From NCBI RefSeq assembly GCF_001205715.1, contig NZ_AQQZ01000004.1:62001-126000 (forward strand): a stretch of 64,000 nt of DNA, in the 5' to 3' direction. This DNA comes from Pseudaestuariivita atlantica. Lineage in GTDB: Bacteria > Pseudomonadota > Alphaproteobacteria > Rhodobacterales > Rhodobacteraceae. The notes below the pieces were generated by a model. It did no database searches, had not been told where the DNA came from, and was given only the letters and a program-made list of their open reading frames with translations. The stretch's first letter is position 1. The number at the start of each line of letters is the position of its first letter. Both the position numbers and the translations under genes were made by a program. This document shows, in pieces, positions 37,050 to 47,276 of this stretch.

Positions 37050-38255
37050 CTAGGCGTGGGTGCCCAGCGCCTCGGCCGTCAGGTCGCGGATCGTTTCCGC
37101 CCCAAGCGTGGCACGGAACTTCTCGACGATCCGCGCGCGGCCCGCAACGCTGAGGGCGCGGCAGGTGTCAGGATCGGATGCCAGCCGCGATATCGCGTCG
37201 GCCAGCGCCTTGGGATCCTGCGGCGGGACCAGCACGCCTTCGACGCCATCGCGGATCAGTTCCGGCACGCCGCCCGCATCGGTACCGATGGTCGGCACGC
37301 CGCAGGCCATCGCCTCCATGTACGCCACGCCCAGCGGTTCGGCGAAACTTGCCAGCACGAAGATATGAGCATCCAGCAACCGCTCACGCACCGCGTTCGC
37401 GTCGATCGCGCCCAGCAGGCGCACATGGGCCGACAGGTTCAGGCGGGCCAGTTCGGCCTCCAGCCGGGTGCGGTACCCGGTGCCGCCCACGTCATCCTCG
37501 CCCGCGATGTCCAGCCGCACGTCGACCCCGCGGTCGATCAGCAGGCGGCAGGCCTGCATCAGCTCTTCGTGCCCCTTGATCCGGTTGAGACGCGCACAGC
37601 AGAACAGGCGGACGGGCTGCGACGGTTCGGGCGGGACATAGGGCGCTTCGCGGTCGAAGGCGTCGGTATCGACGCCCATCGCCTGCACGACCGTCCGGTC
37701 GGGCATGTCGTTGCCCAGCGCCTCGGCGGTTTCCTCCATCAGGGACCGGGTGATGATCGTGGCATAGGCCGCGTTGCGCCATTTGAGCGGTTGTCCGGGG
37801 CCGTAATCCTGCAGGAACCCGTGCAGTGTCAGGCCGTAACCGGGACCGCCCGCGCGATGCGCCAGCGCGGCGATCAGGGCGGACCGTCCGCAGGAATGGG
37901 CGTGCAGGTGATCGACGCCGCGCGCCTTCGCCTCCCGGATCAGCTTCCGCGCGGCGGGTGCGCTGACGGCGGCATCCTTCAGCACCGCGACGCCCTCCTT
38001 GCCGACCTGCCGCCACAACTCACCCCATGCGAGGGACGGCAGGCCGCCCAGAACATCCGTCGCCGACATGTCGCCAAGGTAGACGGTGCGCGCCATCGCC
38101 TCGTCCGACCAGGCATGCGACACGATGCCGGCGGGTGGGCGGCGGGTCGAGAATATGGTGACCGTGACGCCAAGGTCTTCGAGAGCAAGAATTTCACGCC
38201 AGAAAAAGATATGCGTCTGGCCGGGAAATTGCGGGATGAGAATTCCGATATGCAT
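37050..38255 (-). CDS. Glycosyltransferase family 4
   Basis: This 401-aa GT-B enzyme has Glycos_transf_1 motifs in the C-terminal half: R-L-N-R-I-K-G-H-E-E-L for donor binding and F-A-E-P-L-G-V-A-Y-M-E-A-M-A-C-G-V-P with the two conserved Glu. It probably adds a hexose to a lipid-linked glycan in the cytoplasm. It is the first gene of the polysaccharide locus, divergent from the GT2-flippase-PKS operon. It converges with gntR, with only 13 bases between stops. Confidence 0.88.
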   Translation of the reverse strand: MHIGILIPQFPGQTHIFFWREILALEDLGVTVTIFSTRRPPAGIVSHAWSDEAMARTVYLGDMSATDVLGGLPSLAWGELWRQVGKEGVAVLKDAAVSAPAARKLIREAKARGVDHLHAHSCGRSALIAALAHRAGGPGYGLTLHGFLQDYGPGQPLKWRNAAYATIITRSLMEETAEALGNDMPDRTVVQAMGVDTDAFDREAPYVPPEPSQPVRLFCCARLNRIKGHEELMQACRLLIDRGVDVRLDIAGEDDVGGTGYRTRLEAELARLNLSAHVRLLGAIDANAVRERLLDAHIFVLASFAEPLGVAYMEAMACGVPTIGTDAGGVPELIRDGVEGVLVPPQDPKALADAISRLASDPDTCRALSVAGRARIVEKFRATLGAETIRDLTAEALGTHA

Positions 38256-38333
38256 GTTGCGCCTTGTGCCACGACGGGGCGGTGGAATTCGGTTAAAAAA
38301 TCGTGACGCGCACCATCCTTTGACCACAGTTAC

Positions 38334-39245
38334 ATGTATACTGCGGTCTGGCCAGATTTGAGAAGGACGCTCCCGCAGGTGACAGATATTGACGTCACGA
38401 CAGCACACCCGGCACCGCCGGGCGCGAGCGTCATCGTCCCGGCCCACAACGAGGCGGCGATGATCGGGCCGTGTTTGCGCGCGGTTCTGGAGTCGGACCA
38501 TGATGGGCCGGTGCAATGCGTGGTGGTCGCCAACGGCTGTACCGACGACACCGTGGCCAAGGCGCGCGCAAAGGCCGCCGATTTCGCCGCGCGCGGCTGG
38601 GAATTCGAGGTACTCGACCTGCCCGAAGGCGGCAAGCCCGGCGCGCTGAATGCGGGCGACGCGGCGGCGCTGCACCCGGTCCGCATCTACCTTGACGCGG
38701 ACGTGGAGATCTCGCCCGCCCTGATGGGCGGTCTCGTGACCATGCTGGACCGGCCCGACGCGGCCTATGCCAGCGGACGGGTCACCATCCCGCGCGCAAG
38801 GACTTGGGTGACCCGCGCCTATGCCCGGTTTTACAGGCAGGTCCCGTTCATGACGCATGGCGTGCCGGGATGCGGGCTGTTTGCCGTGAACGCCGCCGGG
38901 CGCGCCCGGTGGGGAGACTGGCCCGGCATCATTTCCGACGACACCTTTGCACGGCTGAATTTCGCGCCACAGGAACGGCATGGGGTCGATGCGCCGTATT
39001 CCTGGCCCTTGGTCGAAGGATGGGACGCGCTGGTGCGCGTGCGGCGACGGCAGAACGCGGGCGTCGACGAACTGGCCCGGTCACACCCAGCACTGATGGC
39101 CAACGACGACAAGCCGCGTTTCGGGCCCGGTGCCGTTTTGGCCGCCGCATTGAAAGCGCCAGCCGGGTTCGCCGTGTACGGTGCCGTGGCGCTGGCCGTA
39201 CGGGCCACGCGCAACCGCGCGACGGGATGGAGCCGGGGGCGATGA
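38334..39245 (+). CDS. Glycosyltransferase family 2
   Basis: This protein of up to 303 aa has the GT-A start S-V-I-V-P-A-H-N-E-A-A-M-I, a D-x-D type motif (I-Y-L-D-A-D-V-E) near residue 125 and a hydrophobic C-terminal stretch that may associate with the membrane. Two starts are possible: ATG 38334 without a ribosome site, or GTG 38379 behind AAGGA. The second still includes the whole catalytic fold. Its end overlaps the flippase start by 4 bases, so the two are coupled. Confidence 0.86.
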   Translation: MYTAVWPDLRRTLPQVTDIDVTTAHPAPPGASVIVPAHNEAAMIGPCLRAVLESDHDGPVQCVVVANGCTDDTVAKARAKAADFAARGWEFEVLDLPEGGKPGALNAGDAAALHPVRIYLDADVEISPALMGGLVTMLDRPDAAYASGRVTIPRARTWVTRAYARFYRQVPFMTHGVPGCGLFAVNAAGRARWGDWPGIISDDTFARLNFAPQERHGVDAPYSWPLVEGWDALVRVRRRQNAGVDELARSHPALMANDDKPRFGPGAVLAAALKAPAGFAVYGAVALAVRATRNRATGWSRGR

Positions 39246-40597
39246 GCTTTACTTCTGCCCTTCGCGGATCGTCCCTGACCGCGCGCATCTTTCGCAGCGC
39301 CGGGCTTACGGTTGCCGGCTTCGGCGCCAGCCAGGCGATCCGGCTTGCGTCGAACCTGATCCTGACGCGCATCCTGTTTCCCGAAGCCTTCGGGATGATG
39401 GCGATCATCGTGGTGATCCTGATGGGTCTCGCCATGTTCTCGGACGTGGGGGTCACGCCCGCGATCATGCAGTCGAAACGCGGGGACGACCGCGATTTCC
39501 TCGACACGGCATGGACCATCCAGGTGATCCGGGGCGTGGCGCTGTGGGTCGTGGCCTGCGGTCTCGCATGGCCCGCGGCGTGGTTCTATGGCGAGCCGGA
39601 CCTCGTCTACCTGCTGCCGGTCGCGAGCCTTGTTCTGATCATCAACGGCTGCGACCCGACCAAGAAGGACACCGCCAACCGGCATCTTGTGCTGGGCCGG
39701 GTCACGACGATCGAGATCGTGGTGCAGCTGGTCGGTATCGTGACGGCGGTCGCGCTGGCGCTTTGGTGGAATTCGGTCTGGGCGCTGGTTGTCAGCTACC
39801 TCATGGCGGCGGCTGCGCAACTGGTGCTGTTCCGCCGCTTCCTTCCGGGGCCGAACAACCGCTTCCGGTGGGAGAAACCCGCCGCGCATGAACTGATCAA
39901 CTTCGGCAAATGGGTCTTCCTGTCGACATTGTGCGGGTTCTTCTTTGCGCAAGGCGACCGGATCGTGCTGGGCAAAGTGCTCGAACTCGACACGTTCGGG
40001 GTCTACAACATCGCCTATTTTCTTGCCTCCTTCCCGCTGCTTCTGGGCGGCATGATCACGCGCAAGATCCTGATCCCCATCTACCGCGAAACACCGCCCA
40101 AGGCGTCGCGGGCGAATTTCCTGAAACTGCGCAAGATGCGCGTCGTGGTCACCGCGGCTCTTTTGCTGATGCAGGCGGTCTTTGCCTGCCTTGGTGTCTG
40201 GCTTGTCGATCTGCTCTATGACCCGCGTTACGCGCTGGCGGGGCCGGTCGTCGTGGTGATCGCGGTGATGCAGATCCCGATGCTGATCGCGCTGACCTAT
40301 GACCAAGCCGCGCTGGCGGCGGGGGACAGTCGAAGGTTCTTTGTCCTCGCCGTGGCGCGCGCCGTCCTGATGATCGCGGGGCTGGTAGTCGGGTACCAGG
40401 TGGCGGGCCTGTTCGGCGCGCTTCTGGGGCAAGGCGTGGCGATGGTCGCCGTCTACCCTGTAGTCATCTGGCTCGCCCGGCACATGGGCGCTTGGGACGT
40501 CCTGCACGACGCGGTTTTTGCCGTCCTCGGCATCGCCATCGGCCTGCTTGCGCTTTGGCTCAACGCCCATGCGGTGGCCGAACTGGCGGCGTTCTAA
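39242..40597 (+). CDS. Wzx-like oligosaccharide flippase
   Basis: This 451-aa protein with about 12 membrane helices belongs to the polysaccharide-biosynthesis / MOP flippase group. The early L-T-V-A-G-F-G-A-S-Q-A-I-R-L-A-S-N-L-I-L-T-R-I-L pattern and the F-G-K-W-V-F-L-S-T helix are typical. It should move an undecaprenyl-linked repeat across the inner membrane. A Wzy polymerase is not visible in the window, so the acceptor system is incomplete here. Confidence 0.87.
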   Translation: MSFTSALRGSSLTARIFRSAGLTVAGFGASQAIRLASNLILTRILFPEAFGMMAIIVVILMGLAMFSDVGVTPAIMQSKRGDDRDFLDTAWTIQVIRGVALWVVACGLAWPAAWFYGEPDLVYLLPVASLVLIINGCDPTKKDTANRHLVLGRVTTIEIVVQLVGIVTAVALALWWNSVWALVVSYLMAAAAQLVLFRRFLPGPNNRFRWEKPAAHELINFGKWVFLSTLCGFFFAQGDRIVLGKVLELDTFGVYNIAYFLASFPLLLGGMITRKILIPIYRETPPKASRANFLKLRKMRVVVTAALLLMQAVFACLGVWLVDLLYDPRYALAGPVVVVIAVMQIPMLIALTYDQAALAAGDSRRFFVLAVARAVLMIAGLVVGYQVAGLFGALLGQGVAMVAVYPVVIWLARHMGAWDVLHDAVFAVLGIAIGLLALWLNAHAVAELAAF

Positions 40598-40748
40598 TCG
40601 GCCGAGGCTACGATCCAGCCGGGAAAATCCACGCGCCACATTACCGTTCCGTCACGCGCGACAATCCCGCTCTTGTCATTCCACCGTTGCCCAAGCGACA
40701 CTCCATTCGAGCCCATCCTCAAGAAAATAGGGGGAATCGGGGCGGTAT

Positions 40749-40785
40749 CCGGGGAATTTGCCGCAATTATTCCGCATTTCCCCGG
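40749..40785. promoter_or_regulatory. Inverted repeat with central palindrome upstream of the PKS
   Basis: CCGGGGAA and TTCCCCGG are perfect 8-bp arms 21 bases apart; between them lies the odd palindrome TTGCCGCAA (40758-40766). The element ends 14 bases before the PKS ATG. CCGGGGAA and the same nonamer palindrome recur upstream of the wzz-like gene at 52692 and 52742, so it looks like a shared regulator site. Confidence 0.5.
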
Positions 40786-40799
40786 TACAGGAATCTGGC

Positions 40800-43700
40800 A
40801 TGGCGTCACCGGGACCCTTGATGACTGACATGACGAACCCGACGGACACGTCCGGCGATATTGCGATCGTCGGAATGGCTGCCCACCTGCCCGGTGCGGC
40901 AGACATCGCAGCCTATTGGCAGAACCTGCGCGACGGGAGGTCGTCGATCAGGCGACTGAGCGAGGACGCGTTGATCGACGCGGGCGAACCCGCCGCCCTG
41001 ATCCATCACAAGAACTACGTCCCCTTTGGTGCCCATCTCGACGGGTTCGACATGTTCGATGGCGAGTTCTTTGGCCTGTCCCCCAAGGACAGCGCCATCA
41101 TGGACCCCCAGCACCGCCAGTTCCTTGAAACCGCGTGGGAGGCGTTGGAAAACGCGGGCCACATGCCCGAGAATTTCGAAGGCGCCATCGGCGTTTTCGC
41201 GGGTTGCGGCATGGGCAGCTATTTCTATTTCAACGTCTGTTCGAACCCCGACCTGGTGCAATCGACCGGCATGTTCCTGCTGCGCCATACCGGGAACGAC
41301 AAGGATTTCCTGTCGACCCGCGTGTCGCACTTCCTCGACATCACCGGGCCGTCGGTGAACGTACAGACCGCCTGCTCCACCTCGCTGGTCGCCGCGCATT
41401 ACGCCTGTCAGGCGCTCTTGAACGGTGAATGCGACATGGCGCTGGCGGGCGGCGTGACCATCGAGTTCCCGCAAGGGCGCGGCTACCTCTACAAGGAAAA
41501 CGAGATCCTCTCGCCCGACGGCGAATGCCACGCCTTCGACCACCGCGCGCAAGGTACGGTGTTCGGGTCCGGCGCGGGGACGGTCGTTCTGCGGCGGCTC
41601 GAAGACGCCATCGCGGACGGTGACCACATCTGGGCCGTCATCAAGGGATCGGCCGTCAACAACGACGGCGCGGACAAAGCGGGCTACCTTGCCCCGTCCG
41701 TGGGTGGCCAGGCCGCCGCCATTGCCGAGGCTCAGGCCATCGCGGGCGTCACCGCCGACACCATCGACTACGTCGAATGCCACGGCACCGGCACCTACCT
41801 CGGCGACCCGATCGAGGTCGCCGCACTGACCGAAGCGTTCCGCGAAACGACGGACGAGGCGCAATTCTGCCGCATCGGCTCGGTGAAGACGAACATCGGC
41901 CACCTCGACACCGCCGCAGGGGTCGCGTCCCTGATCAAGGCGTCGCTGGGCCTGCATCACCGGCAGATGCCGCCGTCGCTGGGCTACGAGGCCCCGAACC
42001 CGTCGATCGATTTCGAAACCTCACCTTTTGCCGTGAACGCCGCGCTGACGGACTGGACCTCGCACAAGGGGCCGCGCCGGGCCGGCGTGAACTCGCTGGG
42101 TGTGGGTGGGACGAACGCGCATGTGGTGCTCGAAGAAGCGCCTGAGCGTCCGGCGTCCGACCAATCCGACTGGCCGTTCCAGCTGATCACGATGTCGGCG
42201 CGGTCGAAGGCCGCGCTGAAAGACGTGGATGCGACGCTGACGCGATACCTGCGCGAGACAGACGTTGATCTGGCCGATATCGCGTGGACGCTGAAAGAGG
42301 GCCGCCGCGCCTTTGAAAAGCGCCGTGTGGTGGTGGCCGAAACCGCTGCCGAGGCCGCCGACCTGCTGGCCAAGGGCGACCAGCGCCGCGTCTTCACGCA
42401 CACCGCTTTGCCCGATCCCGAAACCGTCTTCATGTTCCCCGGCGGTGGCGCGCAGTTCGCCGGTATGGCGCGTGGGCTTTACGAGACCGAACCCGTCTTC
42501 GCCGACTGGATGGATCGCGGGCTTGATATCCTGCAACCCAAGCTCGACTACGACATTCGCGCGCTCTGGCTGCCCGATAGCGAGGCAGCCACGCAAGAGG
42601 CTGACGAGCGGCTCAAGACACCCAGCGTGCAACTGCCGCTCATCATGATCACCGAATACGCGCTGGCGCAGCTGTGGATCAGCTGGGGCGTGACCCCCGC
42701 CGCGCTGGTCGGTCATTCGATGGGCGAAAACACCGCCGCTTGCCTTGCGGGCGTGATGTCGTTCGAAGACTGCATCGGCCTCGTCCACCTGCGCGGCACC
42801 CTGTTCGACACGGTGCCTGCCGGCGGGATGTTGTCGGTCAACCTGCCTGCGGGCGAGTTGCAGGCGTACCTTGGTGATGACCTCGACCTCGCCTCCGTAA
42901 ACGCGCCCGACCTGTCGGTCGCGTCCGGTCCCGATCACCTGCTCGACGGGTTGGAAAAGACCCTCAGGGCCAAGGATATCGACTGCCAGCGCATCGCCAT
43001 CGACATCGCCGCGCACAGCCGGATGCTGGAACCGATCCTCGACCGCTTCCGCGCTTACCTCCAGTCGATCCCGCTGAACCCGCCACAGATCCCGTTCGTG
43101 TCGAACCGCTCCGGCGCGTTCATCACCGATGACGAGGCGACCGATCCCGATTACTGGGTCGCGCACCTGCGCGGCACCGTGCATTTCGCCGATTGCATCA
43201 CGACGCTGACGGCCGAGCCGAACCGCGTCTTCCTTGAAGTCGGGCCGGGCAAGGCGCTGTCCTCGCTGACGCGCCAGCACGGGCAGGTGCCGGGGCAGCA
43301 GGTTCTCTCCTCCCTCCGCCACCCGCAGGACGACACGCCCGACGACATCTACCACATGACGACGCTGGGCCGCCTGTGGGCGCTGGGCGTCGATTTCGAC
43401 TGGGGCCAGATCTGGGGCGAGGCGCGTCGCAACCGCGTGCCGCTGCCGACCTACCCGTTCCAGCGCCAGCGCTATTTCATCGAACCCGGCAAGCCGCAGA
43501 CCGCCCTGCCCGACCTCTTGATGCGCGATGGCACGGTGACCGATTGGGGCTCGACACCCGCGTGGAAACCGGCGCTTGCCGACACGCCGTTCGACATCGA
43601 AACAGGGCTGGACGGCATCGACCCCCTGACCTGGCTGATGTTCATGGACGACGCCGGGCTCGCCGACCGCCTGGCGCGGCGTCTGACCGAGGCGGGGCAC

Positions 43701-46700
43701 ACCGTGGTCGAGGTGCGGGCGGGCGACAGCTTCCAGCGGGAGACCGACACGTCCTACGTGATCGCGCCGGAACGCGGGCGCGAAAGCTATGACCTTCTGA
43801 TCCAGGACCTCGTCCAACGCGGCATGGTGCCCGAACGCATCGCGCATTTCTGGCTGGCCACGAATGCCCGGACCTTCCGGCCCGGTTCGTCCTTCTTCCA
43901 CCGCAATATCGAACAGGGCTTCTATTCGCTGCTGTTCCTCGCCCAGGCGATCGAGGAAGAGGCGCTGCCGAAACCGATCCACCTGACCTGCGTCACGACG
44001 GGCGCCGAGCAGGTCCGGGACGAACCCCTGCCCTGCCCCGAAAATGCAACCGCGCAGGGCCCGCTGCGCGTCCTGCCGCGCGAGGCGCCGGGGTTCACCG
44101 CGTCCTCGCTCGACATCACCCTGCCCGATCTGCCGCGCAAACGACGCGACCGGGCGGCGTACGACGCGGCACTCGACGCGCTTGAACTGCCGCTGCTCGA
44201 AGAACTTCTGGCGAGGCCATCGGCTCGCGTCGCCGCCTTGCGCGGGCCGCGACGGTTCGAACGCGTCTACCGCGCCGCCGATCTGGGCGTGATGGGTGGT
44301 CCGCAGATCGCGGACGGCGCAACGGTGATGATCACCGGCGGTTTCGGCGGGATCGGCCTGACCATCGCCGAGGACCTGATCCAGCGCCACGATGCCCGCA
44401 TCGTCCTGATGTCGCGCAGCCCCCTGCCGGGCCGCGAAGACTGGGCCGACCACCTGCGCGGCCACGGGCCGCAGGACCCGGTCAGCCGCCGCATCCGCGC
44501 CATCGAACGGCTCGAAGCCATGGGCGGCGAGGTGCTTGTCTGCGCCGCCGACGTGTCGAACATCGAAGACATCCGCCGCGCCCGCACCGAGGCCGAAGAG
44601 CGGTTCGGCCCGGTATCGGGCCTGATCCACGCCGCGGGCGTGATCGATGACGGGCCGCTCCTTGCCAAGTCGCCCGCCGGGATCGAAGAGGTCTTCACAC
44701 CCAAGATCCACGGCCTGCACGTGATCGAGGAAGCCTTCCCAGACGGATCGCTCGACTGGATGGCGCTGTTCAGTTCGACATCGACGGTGACCGCCCCGGC
44801 GGGTCAGGTCGACTACGTCGCCGCCAACGCCTTCCTCAACGCCTATGCCACCTCCCGCCGCGATGACGCGACCCGCGTCGTGGCGATCAACTGGGGCATC
44901 TGGAACGAGGTCGGGATGGCGGCGGACGCCGTGGCGACCCGCACCGGCACCGCCCCCAGGGCAGAACCACGGCCCGTCACCGCACCGATGCTCGACACCG
45001 CGACCTTCGACGCGGACGGGCACCGCCAATTCGACATGACCTATGACGCGGCGCGCGACTGGTGGGTGGACGAACACCGCACCGGCACGGGCGACGCGCT
45101 CCTGGCCGGCACCGGGTACATCGAACTCGCGGCAGAGGCGCTGTCGGCCCACGGCGAAACCGGCCCGTTCGAAATCCGCGATCTGACCTTCCTGCGTCCG
45201 CTGCACGTGCCGGATGGCACGCCGAAAGAGGCCCGGTTGCGCCTGAAGCGGCAAAAGGCGGGATACGGGATGGACGTGCAATCCCCCGCCCGGCTGGACG
45301 GGCGCACGGGCTGGCAGACCCACGCGCAGGCCACGCTGGCGCTGGTCCCCATGGCCGTCCCCGACCCCATCGACGCGGGCGCGATTCTTGGCCGCTGCCC
45401 CACCCGCGAAGATGGCGCATTGCGGTCGCCGCAAGAAGCGCACCTGAAATTCGGGCCGCGCTGGCGCGTCATCACCTCGACCGCCTATGGCACGGGCGAG
45501 GGCATCGCGACGCTGCGCCTGCCCGACGCGGCGGCCTCTGACCTGACGGACGGGTTCCTGTTGCACCCCGCGCTTCTGGACCTTGCAACCGGCTGGGCCA
45601 TGTCGCTGATCGACGGGTACGAGGCGAGCCACCTGTGGGTTCCCGTATCGTACCCGCAGATCCGCGTCTTCCGCCCGCTGCCGCAGGACATCGTCAGCTG
45701 GGTCCGCAGCGCGGGCGACAATTCGACAGACGCGCCGGTGGCGCAGTTCGACGTCACCATCGCGGATACCTCCGGCAATGTCTGTGTCGAGGTGCGCGGC
45801 TTCACCATCAAGCGGATCGACAGCGTCGCCGCCTTCGGTCAGGCCCCGCGCCTGACCCCGGCGGAACTGGAATTCGATGCCGATCCCGCGAACCAGCCCC
45901 TGTCGCCGGCCGAGGAACGCCTCGCCCACAACCTGTCGCAGGGCATCCTGCCGCACGAGGGCGCCGAAGCCTTCCGCCGCGCGCTGGGCACCGGGCTGAG
46001 CCAGGTCATCGTCTCCTCGCTCGACCTTGACGCGCTGACGGAACAGACAGCCGCGACCGGGATCACCTCTGACGGCGACGGGCAGAAATTCGACCGCCCC
46101 GAACTCGACAGCGATTACGTCGCGCCGGAAACGGATATCGAACGCACGCTGGTCAGCTTCTGGGAAGACCTGCTGGGCGTGTCGAATGTCGGTGTCGAGG
46201 ACAGCTTCTTCGATCTTGGCGGGCACAGTCTGATCGCGGTGCGCCTGTTTGCCATGGTCAAGAAAGCCTACCGCATCGAATTCCCGATCTCGGTCCTGTT
46301 CGAGGCACCCACCATCCGCACCTGCGCCGCGCTGATCGCCGCGCAAACGGGCGACACGGGCACCAGCGCGACACAGGCGGAAACCGGCGACGAAAAACCC
46401 GCGCAATTGGCGCGGCGTTATACGCACCTCGTGCCCATGCATGACGGCGAAGGCGGACCGAAGACGCCATTCTTCCTTGTCGCGGGCATGTTCGGCAACG
46501 TGCTGAACCTGCGCCACCTCGCCAACCTGATCGGTGCGGACCGGCCCTTCTTTGGCCTGCAGGCGCGCGGCCTTTACGGCGACGAGGCCCCGCACCGCGA
46601 CCTTGTCACCGCCGCTGCCGACTACATCGCCGAGATGCGCACGGTACAACCCGAAGGCCCCTACCTTCTGGGCGGGTTTTCCGGCGGCGGCATCACCGCG

Positions 46701-47276
46701 CTGGAAATCGCGCGGCAGCTTGAAGCGGCTGGAGAGACGGTGAGCCTGCTCGCCATGCTCGACACGCCCTTGCCGGTGCGCCGCCCGCTCAAGCCCGTCG
46801 ACCGCGCGCTCATCTTCGCGCAGGACCTGCGCAAGGGGGGCCTTGCCCACCTTCTGGGATGGCCGCTGCGCCGCATCCGGTGGGAGATCGCGAAACGGAC
46901 GGGCAACGTGCCCGATGCCGCCCCCGATCACGGGTTCCACAACGCCGCGATCGAAGCCGCCTTCATGGATGCCGTGAACCAGTACCATGTGCGGCCGTGG
47001 GACGGGCGGCTCGTGCTGTTCCGCCCACCACTCGTGGGCAAGTGGACCGTTTCGGGCGGGGCGCTCGTCAGTTCCGAACGCGCCTACCTGCTGGATGACA
47101 ACGACTGGTCACAGCACATCCCCGACGTCACCGTGTTCGAGGTGCCGGGCGACCACGACTCGATGGTGCTGGAACCGAATGTCCGGGTGCTCGCCGCCCG
47201 CATGAAGGCCTGCATCGAAGAGGCCGAACACAGCCTCCAGGCCGAACCTCTCTCGCCGCCGAAAGCCGCGGAATGA
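40800..47276 (+). CDS. Type I polyketide synthase, KS-AT-KR-DH-ACP-TE
   Basis: This 2158-aa multidomain enzyme reads in order: ketosynthase with Cys192, His328 and His368; acyltransferase with nucleophile Ser640 in G-H-S-M-G-E; a structural linker; ketoreductase with T-G-G-F-G-G-I-G near 1180 and Tyr1339; dehydratase with His1426 and Asp1594; carrier domain with Ser1810 in D-L-G-G-H-S; and a type I thioesterase with Ser1961 (G-F-S-G-G-G) and His2119. All active-site residues are present. It should condense, reduce, dehydrate and release one extended acyl chain. KR before DH is an unusual order. ATG 40800 follows AGGA. It overlaps the next gene by 4 bases. Confidence 0.93.
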   Translation: MASPGPLMTDMTNPTDTSGDIAIVGMAAHLPGAADIAAYWQNLRDGRSSIRRLSEDALIDAGEPAALIHHKNYVPFGAHLDGFDMFDGEFFGLSPKDSAIMDPQHRQFLETAWEALENAGHMPENFEGAIGVFAGCGMGSYFYFNVCSNPDLVQSTGMFLLRHTGNDKDFLSTRVSHFLDITGPSVNVQTACSTSLVAAHYACQALLNGECDMALAGGVTIEFPQGRGYLYKENEILSPDGECHAFDHRAQGTVFGSGAGTVVLRRLEDAIADGDHIWAVIKGSAVNNDGADKAGYLAPSVGGQAAAIAEAQAIAGVTADTIDYVECHGTGTYLGDPIEVAALTEAFRETTDEAQFCRIGSVKTNIGHLDTAAGVASLIKASLGLHHRQMPPSLGYEAPNPSIDFETSPFAVNAALTDWTSHKGPRRAGVNSLGVGGTNAHVVLEEAPERPASDQSDWPFQLITMSARSKAALKDVDATLTRYLRETDVDLADIAWTLKEGRRAFEKRRVVVAETAAEAADLLAKGDQRRVFTHTALPDPETVFMFPGGGAQFAGMARGLYETEPVFADWMDRGLDILQPKLDYDIRALWLPDSEAATQEADERLKTPSVQLPLIMITEYALAQLWISWGVTPAALVGHSMGENTAACLAGVMSFEDCIGLVHLRGTLFDTVPAGGMLSVNLPAGELQAYLGDDLDLASVNAPDLSVASGPDHLLDGLEKTLRAKDIDCQRIAIDIAAHSRMLEPILDRFRAYLQSIPLNPPQIPFVSNRSGAFITDDEATDPDYWVAHLRGTVHFADCITTLTAEPNRVFLEVGPGKALSSLTRQHGQVPGQQVLSSLRHPQDDTPDDIYHMTTLGRLWALGVDFDWGQIWGEARRNRVPLPTYPFQRQRYFIEPGKPQTALPDLLMRDGTVTDWGSTPAWKPALADTPFDIETGLDGIDPLTWLMFMDDAGLADRLARRLTEAGHTVVEVRAGDSFQRETDTSYVIAPERGRESYDLLIQDLVQRGMVPERIAHFWLATNARTFRPGSSFFHRNIEQGFYSLLFLAQAIEEEALPKPIHLTCVTTGAEQVRDEPLPCPENATAQGPLRVLPREAPGFTASSLDITLPDLPRKRRDRAAYDAALDALELPLLEELLARPSARVAALRGPRRFERVYRAADLGVMGGPQIADGATVMITGGFGGIGLTIAEDLIQRHDARIVLMSRSPLPGREDWADHLRGHGPQDPVSRRIRAIERLEAMGGEVLVCAADVSNIEDIRRARTEAEERFGPVSGLIHAAGVIDDGPLLAKSPAGIEEVFTPKIHGLHVIEEAFPDGSLDWMALFSSTSTVTAPAGQVDYVAANAFLNAYATSRRDDATRVVAINWGIWNEVGMAADAVATRTGTAPRAEPRPVTAPMLDTATFDADGHRQFDMTYDAARDWWVDEHRTGTGDALLAGTGYIELAAEALSAHGETGPFEIRDLTFLRPLHVPDGTPKEARLRLKRQKAGYGMDVQSPARLDGRTGWQTHAQATLALVPMAVPDPIDAGAILGRCPTREDGALRSPQEAHLKFGPRWRVITSTAYGTGEGIATLRLPDAAASDLTDGFLLHPALLDLATGWAMSLIDGYEASHLWVPVSYPQIRVFRPLPQDIVSWVRSAGDNSTDAPVAQFDVTIADTSGNVCVEVRGFTIKRIDSVAAFGQAPRLTPAELEFDADPANQPLSPAEERLAHNLSQGILPHEGAEAFRRALGTGLSQVIVSSLDLDALTEQTAATGITSDGDGQKFDRPELDSDYVAPETDIERTLVSFWEDLLGVSNVGVEDSFFDLGGHSLIAVRLFAMVKKAYRIEFPISVLFEAPTIRTCAALIAAQTGDTGTSATQAETGDEKPAQLARRYTHLVPMHDGEGGPKTPFFLVAGMFGNVLNLRHLANLIGADRPFFGLQARGLYGDEAPHRDLVTAAADYIAEMRTVQPEGPYLLGGFSGGGITALEIARQLEAAGETVSLLAMLDTPLPVRRPLKPVDRALIFAQDLRKGGLAHLLGWPLRRIRWEIAKRTGNVPDAAPDHGFHNAAIEAAFMDAVNQYHVRPWDGRLVLFRPPLVGKWTVSGGALVSSERAYLLDDNDWSQHIPDVTVFEVPGDHDSMVLEPNVRVLAARMKACIEEAEHSLQAEPLSPPKAAE

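Noticed and set aside
42021-46988. A 1655-codon open frame on the strand opposite the PKS
   Set aside because: It mirrors the PKS in a codon register that avoids stops at high GC. It has no ribosome site and no recognisable domain, while the plus-strand frame contains all PKS motifs.
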